Below, piece by piece: positions 51,809 through 60,787 of a stretch of 64,000 nt of DNA. Position 1 is the stretch's first letter; each line of letters begins with the position of its first letter. Below the pieces are notes generated by a model. The model had not been told where the DNA came from. It did no database searches and saw only the letters and a program-made list of their open reading frames with translations. The stretch comes from Gammaproteobacteria bacterium (GTDB taxonomy: Bacteria > Pseudomonadota > Gammaproteobacteria > Enterobacterales > Alteromonadaceae): the NCBI GenBank assembly GCA_018825965.1, contig JAHKAA010000026.1, forward strand, positions 1-64,000. Reading direction: 5' to 3'. The translations under genes and the position numbers were made by a program.

Positions 51809-52726
51809 ATGAGTTTAGTGATATACAGTCATGGTCGCTGCTTGTCCTACGATATAGGGCATGATCATCCGGAAGCCGCATCCCGTATTCATGCAGTGCA
51901 GGACCAGCTGTTAAGTTCGGGTCTTGAATTTGTAGTGCAACAACGGGATGCCAGCCCTGCCAGTCGAGAGCAGCTGTGTTTAGCGCATTGTCCGGCTTAT
52001 GTGGATCATGTATTTGATGTGATACCTGATACGGGCCATATCTGGCTGGATGACGATACGCAAGTGAATGCCAAATCACTCAACGCTGCTTTGTATTCAG
52101 CAGGGGCCGGCATTAATGCGGTGGACTTAGTGATGCAACACCAGGATACGCAGGCTTTTTGTTTAATACGCCCGCCCGGTCATCATGCTGAATACAAAGC
52201 CGCCAAAGGTTTTTGTATTTTTAATAATATCGCCATAGCAGCTGCCTATGCCATGCAGCAGTATGGATTGCAGCGGGTGCTGATTGTTGATTTTGATGTG
52301 CATCACGGCAATGGCACTGAAGATATTTTCCAATTGGATCCCAGAGTAAAGTTTTTCTCGTCTTTTCAGCATCCGTTTTATCCATACACAGACCCCATCA
52401 GTCATTCAGCCTCTATTGTTAAAATGCCTCTGGCGGCTGGCACCAGCGGAGCTTTGTATCAGCAACGATTTACCGATGAGTGGCTGCCGCTGATGCATGA
52501 ATTTCAGCCGGAGCTGATATTAGTCTCAGCAGGTTTTGATGCTCATATGGAGGATGATATGGGCCAGATGAAACTCACTGAGCTGGATTATTTATGGTTA
52601 GGACAGCAACTGAAGCAACTGGCGGATCGTTACTCTGAAGGCCGCTTGGTTTCAATGCTTGAAGGTGGCTACGAACATAGCCCGCTGGCGCGCAGTGTGG
52701 TTGCCTACCTGAAAGGGCAGATTTAG
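51809..52726 (+). CDS. histone deacetylase family protein
   Basis: This 305-residue arginase/deacetylase-fold enzyme has RPPGHHAE near residue 122 (catalytic His pair) and DFDVHHGNGTEDIF near 160 (zinc ligands). SAGFDAH near 247 supplies the second zinc Asp. Bacterial class II HDAC homologues deacetylate lysines, acetylpolyamines or other acyl-amides. It follows the CoA/GNAT fusion with no spacer, so translation is coupled. This suggests opposing activities on the same substrate, which is inference. Confidence 0.9.
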   Translation: MSLVIYSHGRCLSYDIGHDHPEAASRIHAVQDQLLSSGLEFVVQQRDASPASREQLCLAHCPAYVDHVFDVIPDTGHIWLDDDTQVNAKSLNAALYSAGAGINAVDLVMQHQDTQAFCLIRPPGHHAEYKAAKGFCIFNNIAIAAAYAMQQYGLQRVLIVDFDVHHGNGTEDIFQLDPRVKFFSSFQHPFYPYTDPISHSASIVKMPLAAGTSGALYQQRFTDEWLPLMHEFQPELILVSAGFDAHMEDDMGQMKLTELDYLWLGQQLKQLADRYSEGRLVSMLEGGYEHSPLARSVVAYLKGQI

Positions 52727-52818
52727 CCCGACGGGGATAAATCCTTATACAATCTTTATAACCTGCCCAGGCTTCAGGATTTAAAATCTGGTTGTTGTTT
52801 CACGCCGGATAAAATTTT

Positions 52819-54303
52819 ATGGCCGCCACTTTGGTGTTGGGTTCTGCAGTAAAAAGCTCCAGTCGTTATTTGATGTACCGGGTGCTTGGGCATTTATTAT
52901 TGCTGTTGTCGGCTGTCAAGTTGGTGGCTATGGCAGTTTCTATTCTTTACAACGAAAGCAGCTTTTGGGTTTTTCTTGGCTCGGCAGTTTTTACCGCTTC
53001 TGTAGGGTACAGCCTGATGTACAAAGGCCGCGAAGCAAAAGATGTTAAACATCGTCAGTTGTTTTTACTCACCACCTTAAGCTGGTTGTCATTGTGTGTG
53101 TTTTCGGCTATTCCGCTGTGGCTGATAGTGCCGGATATCAGTATCTCCAATGCGGTGTTTGAGACAGTCTCAGCTGTCACCACCACGGGTTCTACCGTCT
53201 TGTCAGGCCTGGACACTATGCCAAAAGGTATCTTGTTCTGGCGCGCCGTGCTGAACTGGATAGGTGGTATAGGTATTATCGTGATGGCCATCGCCATTTT
53301 GCCTGCGCTAAAAATTGGCGGTATGCGGCTATTCAAAACTGAAAACTCCGACACCTCAGACAAAATTTTGCCACGCAGCTCTACCCTGTCCGCCGCTATT
53401 GGTTCTGTCTACCTGGTATTAACGCTATGCACCATGGTGTCCTATTATCTGGCGGGCATGAATGGCTTTGATGCTGTGACTCATGCCATGACCACAGTGG
53501 CCACTGGTGGTTTTGCCAACTACGATGCGTCTTTTGGTCAGTTTAAGAACCTGCCACACATTTATTGGTTAAGTAGTTTTTTTATGATGCTGGCCGCTAT
53601 GCCTTTTGTACTTTTTGTAAGCTTTGCCAAAGGCGACAAAAGCTCCTTGTGGAAAGACCCGCAAGTACGGGTGTTTTTAGCCATAGTGGCATTTTGTAGC
53701 TTGCTGTTGACTGTGTATCAGGTGGTGCATAATGACAGAGCCGTGTTTGATGCCCTCACCCACAGCCTGTTTAATGTAGTCTCTATTATTACCACTTGTG
53801 GTTATGCCTCAGAAGACTATACCTTGTGGGGAAATATGGCCATTATGCTGTTTTTTTACCTGACCTTTGCTGGTGCCTGCTCTGGTTCCACTTCAGGTGG
53901 TTTAAAAATATTCCGCATGCAGCTCGCTGCAATGTTGCTGGTGAAACAGTTAAAATTATTGGTGCATCCGAAAGCAGTCTGGAGCCAGAGTTACGGTGGT
54001 AAAAAAGTAGATGATCAACTACTGGGCAATGTGCTGGCCTTTTGTTTTATTTATTTTGCTACCATAGCCTTTATTGCGATGGCGTTATCCTTCTGCGAAC
54101 TGGATTTAGTCACGGCAATCACTGGTGCTGCAACTGCAGTCGCAAACGTAGGGCCTGGCCTTGGCAGTATTATTGGTCCTGCCGGTAACTTTGCGACTTT
54201 ACCCGATGCGGCTAAATGGTGGCTGAGTTTAGGTATGTTGATGGGACGACTGGAAATTCTGACCTTACTGATATTATTTACCCCTTCTTACTGGCGCTAT
54301 TGA
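52819..54303 (+). CDS. trkH: TrkH/KtrB-family potassium channel subunit
   Basis: This 494-residue channel has four M1-P-M2 repeats. The four selectivity-filter loops are visible as TTTGST (near 120), ATGGF (near 230), TTCGYA (near 328) and VGPGLG (near 446). It would conduct K+ and normally needs a TrkA-type gating partner, which is not in the window. It starts 92 bp after the deacetylase gene. Only one base separates it from the downstream kinase, so K+ uptake and sensing are encoded together. Confidence 0.9.
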   Translation: MAATLVLGSAVKSSSRYLMYRVLGHLLLLLSAVKLVAMAVSILYNESSFWVFLGSAVFTASVGYSLMYKGREAKDVKHRQLFLLTTLSWLSLCVFSAIPLWLIVPDISISNAVFETVSAVTTTGSTVLSGLDTMPKGILFWRAVLNWIGGIGIIVMAIAILPALKIGGMRLFKTENSDTSDKILPRSSTLSAAIGSVYLVLTLCTMVSYYLAGMNGFDAVTHAMTTVATGGFANYDASFGQFKNLPHIYWLSSFFMMLAAMPFVLFVSFAKGDKSSLWKDPQVRVFLAIVAFCSLLLTVYQVVHNDRAVFDALTHSLFNVVSIITTCGYASEDYTLWGNMAIMLFFYLTFAGACSGSTSGGLKIFRMQLAAMLLVKQLKLLVHPKAVWSQSYGGKKVDDQLLGNVLAFCFIYFATIAFIAMALSFCELDLVTAITGAATAVANVGPGLGSIIGPAGNFATLPDAAKWWLSLGMLMGRLEILTLLILFTPSYWRY

Positions 54304-54304
54304 T

Positions 54305-55609
54305 ATGGCAAAAGCACTGCGTTTTTCATTTGCTTATCTGCCGGAGCTTGCCGGCACTTTGTTAGCCCCGCTGCTGATCGTGCTGCTGTGTTTACCGTTA
54401 CGCAACTGGATAAGCCCAACAGACGTTGCCATGCTGCAATTGCTCTGGGTAGCATGGCAGGCGCAGCACTATGGCTGGCGCTGGGCAGCGATCACAACGC
54501 TGGTTTCAGTGTTATTGCTAAATTGGTGTTTTGTACCGCCCTATTATACTTTTGATGTACACGATGCCAGTTTTTTTATCAGCTTTGTGGTGATGGTGGT
54601 ATTGGGTTTATTAATCAGCCTGCTGTCTGATCAATCAAAACAACAGTTAAAACGTTTACGTTATGCCATGTCACAAACCCGTGGCATGTATATGCTGGCC
54701 AAAGGTTTAGGCCAGCGGCAGAACTGGCAACACCAATGTGCTTACACCGCCAAGTTATTAAGCCGCCGCTTAGGCACTTCTGTTCAGGTGATGACCGGAG
54801 CAGAGCCCAAATCCACAGCGGATTATTCGGTTTTACCTGTTGGATCTCCTGCCATAGCCTGGATTGTTGTGCCACCTTCTTCTTTGAGTAGTCATCCCAC
54901 CTTATTGCATACAGCCCAGTCTTTATTGGCCCAAAGTTACGCCAGGCTGGAACTGAGTGAAAAAGCTCAACAAGACAGAGTAAAAGCCCAGTTGGAGCAA
55001 CAAAAAACCATGCTGTTACGCTCCCTGTCGCACGACTTGCGTACCCCTCTGGCCACTATTATGGGATCATCGAGCATGCTGGCCGATCCAGAGTTGCAGT
55101 TCAGCACAGAGCAACGTCAACAGCAGGCGCTGAATATTTACCAGCAAAGCCAGATCTTAAATCAGCATTTTGAGAAAGTACTGGAGCTGAGCAAAGCCCA
55201 ACTGACAGGGCATCACATTCAGCTTACTGATTTTAGTTCAGACGATCTGGTAGCCGGCGCTTTGGCCAGACGAGGTGATAAAGCCACAGAGTTAAGCGCG
55301 ACTTTGCACTGCAGCGCAGCAGCCTCTTTGCACGGTGATTTGGAGTTACTGGAAATAGCGCTGGCGAATATGCTGGAAAATGCTTTGTATCATGGTGCTG
55401 CCCCATTTGAGTTACAGATGGGATGCAACGGCTCGCAATTTTATATCCGGCTGACCAATGCTCTGAATAATCAGGCACAGTCGCAGCGGGATAAAGGCCA
55501 TGGCCTGGGGGTTAATATTTGCCGGGCTGTGGCTGGTTTGCATCAGGGTAGTTTTGAATTGCAGCACAACGCACAGCATATAACGGCGGTATTGGAGTGG
55601 CCACTATGA
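54305..55609 (+). CDS. KdpD-like sensor kinase lacking the N-terminal domains
   Basis: This 434-residue kinase corresponds to the C-terminal half of KdpD. It has four clustered transmembrane helices (about 15-105, DUF4118), a GAF-like linker (about 125-215), the H-box SLSHDLRTPLATIMG near residue 240, the N-box NMLENALYHGAAP and the G-box GHGLGVNICRA. The ~400-residue N-terminal KdpD and USP domains, including the ATP-binding sensor, are absent. Its stop overlaps the kdpE-like start (ATGA). Confidence 0.88.
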   Translation: MAKALRFSFAYLPELAGTLLAPLLIVLLCLPLRNWISPTDVAMLQLLWVAWQAQHYGWRWAAITTLVSVLLLNWCFVPPYYTFDVHDASFFISFVVMVVLGLLISLLSDQSKQQLKRLRYAMSQTRGMYMLAKGLGQRQNWQHQCAYTAKLLSRRLGTSVQVMTGAEPKSTADYSVLPVGSPAIAWIVVPPSSLSSHPTLLHTAQSLLAQSYARLELSEKAQQDRVKAQLEQQKTMLLRSLSHDLRTPLATIMGSSSMLADPELQFSTEQRQQQALNIYQQSQILNQHFEKVLELSKAQLTGHHIQLTDFSSDDLVAGALARRGDKATELSATLHCSAAASLHGDLELLEIALANMLENALYHGAAPFELQMGCNGSQFYIRLTNALNNQAQSQRDKGHGLGVNICRAVAGLHQGSFELQHNAQHITAVLEWPL

Positions 55610-56301
55610 ATAACTGCAGCGAAAAAGCGCAGCCTGTGCGTTTGCTGGTGTTGGAAGACGACACAGGCCTGCAAAGTTTTTTACAAACCCTGCTGGATAG
55701 TCAGGGCTATCAAAGCTTGATCCATGCTCAGGGTAAACAAGGCTTTGCGTTACTCAAAGAACATAGTTTTGATTTGATTTTGCTGGATTTAGGTTTAGCT
55801 GATATGGACGGTATTCAGTGGTTGCAGCAGCTACGCTCCTGGTCTGAAGTGCCTGTTATAGTGATATCAGCCCGTGGTAAAGAGTTGGACAAAGTTCAGG
55901 CACTGGATAGTGGCGCCAATGACTATGTGACTAAACCTTTTAGCTCAGCTGAGCTTTTAGCAAGGATCCGAGCCACTTTGCGGCAACAACAAAAAACCGC
56001 CAGTCCATTGGCTTTTGCCAATATCAAGTTAGACCCGGTACAGCGTCTGGTGACCAAAGCCGGTGAACCCGTGCATCTGACCAAAACCGAATACGATATC
56101 TTACTGCTGCTGGTGCGCCATTTAGGTTCTGCGTTAACCCATAATCAGATTTTGCAGCAGGTATGGGGTGAACATTATCAGGACAGGCCCGAATACATTA
56201 GGGTGCATATGGCGCAACTACGACAAAAACTGGAAGAAAATCCATCTGCGCCACGGCATTTAAAAACCGAGGCTGGTGTGGGTTACCGGCTTTGTGAATA
56301 A
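55606..56301 (+). CDS. kdpE: KdpE-like OmpR-family response regulator
   Basis: This 231-residue regulator has a receiver domain (about 9-122) with phospho-acceptor Asp in LILLDLGLADMDG and the TKPF lysine near 110. A winged-helix domain (about 135-230) ends KTEAGVGYRL as in KdpE. ATG at 55606 overlaps the kinase stop; three upstream in-frame codons are not needed. It is coupled to the truncated KdpD. Its target is unlikely to be kdpFABC, which is absent here, and may be the trkH operon. Confidence 0.9.
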   Translation: MNNCSEKAQPVRLLVLEDDTGLQSFLQTLLDSQGYQSLIHAQGKQGFALLKEHSFDLILLDLGLADMDGIQWLQQLRSWSEVPVIVISARGKELDKVQALDSGANDYVTKPFSSAELLARIRATLRQQQKTASPLAFANIKLDPVQRLVTKAGEPVHLTKTEYDILLLLVRHLGSALTHNQILQQVWGEHYQDRPEYIRVHMAQLRQKLEENPSAPRHLKTEAGVGYRLCE

Positions 56302-56428
56302 AAAGCTGGCTGCCTCCGGGGAAATTATGTTGACGCAAAGTTAATTATTCTTTAGTTTATTCAACAAGATAAATCATAGGAACCCCAAAGAGGCCCTTTA
56401 TGGCAACTCTGGTACAAAAGGACTGTTT

Positions 56429-56874
56429 ATGAAACTCCATACTCTTAGCTTCGCTCTGCTCTCCATGGCCCTAAGCACCACACTAAGTGCAGCACCAATG
56501 AACTATGGCTACACCATTCTAACTGAGTTAAAACCACAGCAGCATGAAGCCTTGTGGACCAGAGTTAATCCGGCCCCCCGCTTTATCCGGTAGATATGGC
56601 AAGAAAAGGTGTCGCGGGTTGTGGTGTATTTAAGGTCATTATTGATAAAGAAGGTGAAACCGAAAGTGTTGAACTGATAAGCTCGGTTCCGGCAAATGGT
56701 ATAGCCAGAGGTGCCACCAAAGTGATCAAAAAATGGCAGTGGCACAATACAACAGGCAAAGCAGACAGTGCCGAAGAAAAAATTATGAGGCTGGATTTTT
56801 GTATGGGCGGTACCACCTTAGCTGAAGCCGAAGCGCGTTGTCAGCAGCAAGCACAGCTAGAGTGCAGCGAATAG
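56429..56874 (+). pseudogene. frameshifted exported TonB-C-terminal-like protein
   Basis: The 5' part encodes a signal peptide (MKLHTLSFALLSM..SAAPMNYGY) and stops at TAG 56591-56593 after 54 codons. A second frame, overlapping just before that stop, reads YPVDMARKGVAGCGVFKVII and continues to 56874. This is the usual PxYPxxARKxGxxGxV opening of a TonB C-terminal domain. Adding one base near 56574-56584 (a C6 run followed by GCTTT) joins the two into about 148 residues. It may be a real frameshift, a slippage site or a sequencing error. Confidence 0.75.
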
Positions 56875-56916
56875 CACGAAAAACCTGCGCGGCCACTTAA
56901 TCAAACCACCATGCAG

Positions 56917-57219
56917 CTATGAATTGGCTGCATGTTTTTGTTTGTAGTCATCCAACAACACTTTGGCATCCATCAAACCCAGGCCTGTCTGCTGCCTTAT
57001 CAGCCGGATACCGTCTTTTTCTTTCAGTTGCAACAGCTGTTGCCGCACTTCAGGCGGCAATTGTTCTAACCAGTCAAAAACCAGCCCCTGTTGTTTTAAC
57101 AACATATCCAGCTTAGCCTGCAGCATAAACAGCTGTTTTTTGTACTCCAAATGCGTGGACAAAAGATAAAGACATAAGCCGATAAGTAGTATATGTATCA
57201 GTTCTATGGTGCTTTCCAT
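56917..57219 (-). CDS. small membrane protein with L7/L12-C-terminal-like domain
   Basis: This 100-residue protein has one N-terminal transmembrane helix (about 5-22), a helical linker, and a C-terminal stretch (KEKDGIRLIRQQTGLGLMDAKVLLDDY). That stretch reads like the ribosomal L7/L12 C-terminal fold, where IKxVRxxTGLGLxEAKxLV is diagnostic. Free-standing membrane versions exist but are uncharacterised. ATG at 57219 with GGGGG upstream is preferred over TTG at 57225. Confidence 0.65.
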   Translation of the reverse strand: MESTIELIHILLIGLCLYLLSTHLEYKKQLFMLQAKLDMLLKQQGLVFDWLEQLPPEVRQQLLQLKEKDGIRLIRQQTGLGLMDAKVLLDDYKQKHAANS

Positions 57220-57400
57220 GCTCAACCCCCAGCAGCTTTAACAGAAACTGCTGTAAGTATAGAAAAACGGCCACCAGATGCAGGGATTTATTAACAATAA
57301 AGTAACTTTAATGATGCTGCTTTGGTTTCTTCGATAGTGACTAAGTATCGTTGTGTCATGTAATCCGTGTTCTGCGCGCCGTCCGCTTTGCCATTGTTTG

Positions 57401-58246
57401 CTATTCACCATTCAGCTTGGTGGTAAAGGTTTGATTTAAGACATCATTTTTATCCAGAAATCGATTATCCAGTAAATGATCCAAACCCTCGTAGTTCAGG
57501 TGTTCACAGCTATTGTGCTGCTTTAGATTCATTCTGCTGCATATATCTTCTGCCATTTGTGGCGATGGCCATATTTCATCTTTCCCGCCTGTCATCAGCA
57601 CTACCCTGGCGCTGATAGCTTCAACCTCGATACTGGCTTTGCCTTGATCCACCCTGTTCGTTAATGACTGCTTATACAGATCCAACAAGCTGTTGACCGG
57701 CCCGGACGGTTTAAAGGGAACATGAACTAACTCTTGTCCTTGATATGTCCAGCTTGATGCCGGCACCTTGGTCCAGTCTTTTAATATACCAGCCCAAACC
57801 ACAGAGCTTGGTGCTATAGCCACAACCCGTGAGATTTGTTTATCCTTAGAGGCCAGTAACAAAGCCAACTCAGCGCCTTTTGACCAGCCTACGACGATCA
57901 GCTCATCTGATTTCACGTTTTGCTGCTGTTGCAGCCATGTTTTGGCCTGATCAAAATATTCTAAAGGGATCCGCTCCAGCTCCGCTGGTAAAGCTTGTGC
58001 ATTAAAATAGGCTAAAGCTAATGTGGGATGCCCTGCTTCAACTACTGCTTTGGCAAGTAGTTCCGGCTGTCCACCTTCAGAGCCGCCGAGCACCAAAACA
58101 CCAACCCGTTTTTCAGGGGACGAGGCCGGGTAATACTTACCTACAGCACCCTCTTTTTCCATACTGAGAATACGGGGTGAGGCATTGATCCCCAAACTAA
58201 TGGACAGTAGAAAAACGAATCCATAGTGAATAAGGCTATTGAACAT
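57401..58246 (-). CDS. exported BAAT/acyl-CoA thioesterase C-terminal-like hydrolase
   Basis: This 281-residue alpha/beta hydrolase has a signal peptide (cut near INASP, residue ~23), the GGSEGG oxyanion-type loop near 55 and the nucleophile elbow VVGWSKGAEL near 124. A late Asp lies in GGKDEIWPS and the His in YEGLDHLLDN. This matches the BAAT C-terminal domain. Export suggests it acts on peptides, esters or antibiotics rather than on CoA thioesters. The 58269-58925 gene lies 22 bp upstream on the same strand. Confidence 0.75.
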   Translation of the reverse strand: MFNSLIHYGFVFLLSISLGINASPRILSMEKEGAVGKYYPASSPEKRVGVLVLGGSEGGQPELLAKAVVEAGHPTLALAYFNAQALPAELERIPLEYFDQAKTWLQQQQNVKSDELIVVGWSKGAELALLLASKDKQISRVVAIAPSSVVWAGILKDWTKVPASSWTYQGQELVHVPFKPSGPVNSLLDLYKQSLTNRVDQGKASIEVEAISARVVLMTGGKDEIWPSPQMAEDICSRMNLKQHNSCEHLNYEGLDHLLDNRFLDKNDVLNQTFTTKLNGE

Positions 58247-58268
58247 TTCTTTAATCCTTTTTTATGTT

Positions 58269-58925
58269 TTAGTGACTCTTTGTATCAGTAAAAACGGGCA
58301 GTTGACTCTTGCTATAGTCTTCAACCAAAAGCTCCAGCTGCCGAACCAGTTCTGCCGCGCCTGGCTCATGTTGTTTAGCCAGCATCCGGGCATAAATCAA
58401 CGCTTGTTTTAGTTCAGATGCTGACGGTTTTGGAAGTGAGTATGGCGCTGCAAGCCTTTTTACCTGCTTATTTATAAATTGCAGCTGTGCATCACGACTG
58501 CCCGCGTTTGCCGCTTCAGCGTACCATTTAGCATGCAGTTGTTTTACTTGTGCAGAATACTCTTCATAGTTTGTATCGCTATCAGCCGAACTAATGATCC
58601 CATCTGCCCTGCCAAGCCACTTCGACTTAGACGGGTCAAAGGCGAGTTCAGCAGTACGTGCAAACGCCAGTTTAAAATCAGCAGAACCTGTGCGGGCTTT
58701 ATGTTCAAAGTGCAGGAATAAATCGGACGGGTTTGCAAAATCGCCGAACTCATGTTTGAGCTTTTCATACACAATGGCGTCTGAAAAAGACAAACCCGCT
58801 TCAGTAACCTGGAAACAGCTGGTCACTATGATCTGTGGATTGACCCCATCAATAGCCTCTTTGCATCTGGTGGATGCCATAACATTCACTGAGATAAACA
58901 TTAGCAAGACTGTGGCGTATCTCAT
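58269..58925 (-). CDS. exported hypothetical protein, helical/Sel1-like
   Basis: This 218-residue protein has a signal peptide (cut after VMA, residue ~17) and a mostly helical mature part. The AEAANAGSRDAQLQF segment near 140 resembles a Sel1 repeat. Two Cys near the mature N-terminus could pair. It is likely co-transcribed with the downstream hydrolase. No family could be named. Confidence 0.6.
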   Translation of the reverse strand: MRYATVLLMFISVNVMASTRCKEAIDGVNPQIIVTSCFQVTEAGLSFSDAIVYEKLKHEFGDFANPSDLFLHFEHKARTGSADFKLAFARTAELAFDPSKSKWLGRADGIISSADSDTNYEEYSAQVKQLHAKWYAEAANAGSRDAQLQFINKQVKRLAAPYSLPKPSASELKQALIYARMLAKQHEPGAAELVRQLELLVEDYSKSQLPVFTDTKSH

Positions 58926-59065
58926 TATTTCTCTTAACCTTTTCTGAGCTTAGAACCTGCTGCTGAATGATTGCACATTAATCGGCTCTGGCCTGTTGTT
59001 CAAACGAAATAACCATAAATGCTGCGGAATGAACCACAGCCACTTTTACTGACGGATCCATCAGA

Positions 59066-59150
59066 GTCAGGTCTTGCCTTGCGCCTCCCCCATCATTTAT
59101 GAATTTTTCAGTAAACCATTCAACCCAAGGCGCAATATTCAAGACCTGAC
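59066..59150. repeat. inverted-repeat element A
   Basis: GTCAGGTCTTG (59066-59076) and CAAGACCTGAC (59140-59150) are perfect inverted copies. Just inside them TTGCGCC (59079-59085) pairs with GGCGCAA (59129-59135). The whole could fold into a long stem with a 43-nt loop. Similar TCTTGCC-type ends recur at 62617 and 63484. Confidence 0.6.
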
Positions 59151-59182
59151 ACAATCCGTTATTCAGAATAAATAAAATACGC

Positions 59183-60121
59183 CTACTGATCCGAGTGTTT
59201 CAAATCGTCTAATATGCTGTCGCTATCGCTCCCTGAGTGTTCACCCCACAACAGCTCTAGCGAATCATCTTTTATGCGCCACAGATTTGGACGAATTCCA
59301 CTGTCATCACCTGGTGAAATAGTGGACGCGAGCATGAAGGCTGATTTGCTATCTACCGCTACAGCATGCGGCAACCAAGGTTCCTTAAAAGACTTCACGA
59401 CAGTCCTTGTACTTCCTCTGATCACTTCAAATCTGCGCTTTCCCCAATAGGCGATCCAGAGGGAATCATTGACATAATCTGCATCAAACACACGATTACC
59501 CATAAATGGCGGCTCTGACGTCAGTTTCTGAAGCAACCCGGACCATCTTTTCAGTATTGTGCCGTCATCTGTTGTTAGCCACGCCTCTGATTCGCCTCGA
59601 ATGAGTAAGGAACCGTCCTGGTTTTTCCTTAGACCCATAACAGGCGTTGACCACTTCTGCCATACCGTGGCAGAGCCGTCTTCATTCAATATATACAGAT
59701 TAGGGTAGCGTGCGAAGAGGAAACGCCCGTCTTCCATTGCTGCGAAGCCGCCTTCGCCAAATCGGTGTGCATCATCAAACCAGGGGATGAGTTCTTCAGG
59801 TGTGGCACCAACCGAAGCAATGAGCAATCGAACTTTGTGTGACTGTCTTGCTTGGTCAAAATACCGTTCTATTAGATATACTTTTCCATTTGGAGCTGGC
59901 GTCATCATCCAGTCACTTGCAGGAAAGGAGGATACCAACCAGGGACTTACACCCGCTTCCTCTTCCCAGCTCATAATACAGGCCTGATGGCTAGGGCTTC
60001 CAACCGGGCATACGTAAGACCACAACACAGTACCGTCGATCACGACCATACTTCCTGTAGGGTGCGCCAACGCGGGATGGCTTAAAACAAAAACCAGGAA
60101 TAGAGCCAATACAGGTATCAT
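59183..60121 (-). CDS. exported beta-propeller-like hypothetical protein
   Basis: This 312-residue protein has a signal peptide ending SHPALA-HPTG. The strand-rich mature part has repeated W/G-D motifs (LYILNEDGS, AWLTTDDGT, LWRIKDDS) suggesting a beta-propeller. No named family is recognised. The ATG at 60121 has GAGGGG 3 nt upstream; a TTG at 60163 would add a poor leader. The attC-like site lies directly upstream, so it may be a cassette gene. Confidence 0.65.
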   Translation of the reverse strand: MIPVLALFLVFVLSHPALAHPTGSMVVIDGTVLWSYVCPVGSPSHQACIMSWEEEAGVSPWLVSSFPASDWMMTPAPNGKVYLIERYFDQARQSHKVRLLIASVGATPEELIPWFDDAHRFGEGGFAAMEDGRFLFARYPNLYILNEDGSATVWQKWSTPVMGLRKNQDGSLLIRGESEAWLTTDDGTILKRWSGLLQKLTSEPPFMGNRVFDADYVNDSLWIAYWGKRRFEVIRGSTRTVVKSFKEPWLPHAVAVDSKSAFMLASTISPGDDSGIRPNLWRIKDDSLELLWGEHSGSDSDSILDDLKHSDQ

Positions 60122-60157
60122 GTTCCCCTCGGTGCTGTCGTTCAGACGTTGCACATT

Positions 60158-60256
60158 ACTCAACTATTTGCTAATGGGCTGTCGCAGCGCAGCGTAGGCA
60201 GTCCAGTGGAGGCCACGCTTTTTGTGGCCGGAACGAGATTAAGCAATTTGTTATAC
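60158..60256 (-). other. attC-like integron recombination site (99 bp)
   Basis: Read on the minus strand it runs from GTATAAC, which contains the GNAT stop codon TAA, to GTTGAGT, a match to the GTTRRRY core site. The arms AACAAATTGCTTAAT and ATTAGCAAATAGTT pair inward from the core with a single unpaired T, the extrahelical-base hallmark of attC folding. A GGCCAC/GTGGCC hairpin lies inside. Confidence 0.6.
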
Positions 60257-60772
60257 CTGACGTTCTGAACGAACAAGTGAGAACAGATCAATATCGACAA
60301 GTCGCCCTTTAAAATACCGTGCTTGTCGCATCGTTCCTTCGAAAACAAATCCAGATTTTTTTAGCATATGCTCTGATACGTCATTACCTTGAACTGTAAC
60401 TGCTTGAATTCGATTCATAGAAGATGATTCAAAGAAAAATTGGGCCAAAAGTGCCAGGGTCTCACTCGCGTATCCTTTGCCACGGTGACCACTGAAAATT
60501 CTGTAATATATTTCTCTGCCGTCAATATAGTGTGCCGCTTTGAAGAATCCTGCTTCTCCGACAATTTGGCCGGAGGAATCTTCAACGAGCAACTTTCCAC
60601 AATGATCTTTCCAGAAGCCGGTATCGGCAAATTCAGTCTTGAAAGCAACCTCAGAGACAAAACTCAGCGGCATGAAATCACCTGGATCTTCATGATTCGA
60701 GGACAAGCTGTAGAACTCATCTAAATCAGCTGCTTTTACATTTCGGATTCTCACCAACACACCTTTGATCAA
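60251..60772 (-). CDS. GNAT N-acetyltransferase (RimJ/RimL-like), cassette gene
   Basis: This 173-residue acetyltransferase has the acetyl-CoA loop SGHRGKGYASE near residue 98 and the C-terminal LKKSGFVFEG motif of the RimJ/RimL/antibiotic-acetyltransferase group. The substrate is unknown. It starts at TTG 60772 with AGGAG seven bases upstream, and no ATG fits. Its start lies 16 bp from one attC core and its stop lies inside the next, exactly as in an integron gene cassette. Confidence 0.82.
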   Translation of the reverse strand: MIKGVLVRIRNVKAADLDEFYSLSSNHEDPGDFMPLSFVSEVAFKTEFADTGFWKDHCGKLLVEDSSGQIVGEAGFFKAAHYIDGREIYYRIFSGHRGKGYASETLALLAQFFFESSSMNRIQAVTVQGNDVSEHMLKKSGFVFEGTMRQARYFKGRLVDIDLFSLVRSERQV

Positions 60773-60787
60773 AAGATTCTCCTAAAG

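Noticed and set aside
52873..54303. Alternative shorter start of trkH at 52873
   Set aside because: It would remove only a non-conserved leader. Neither start has a strong ribosome site, so the longer frame was kept.
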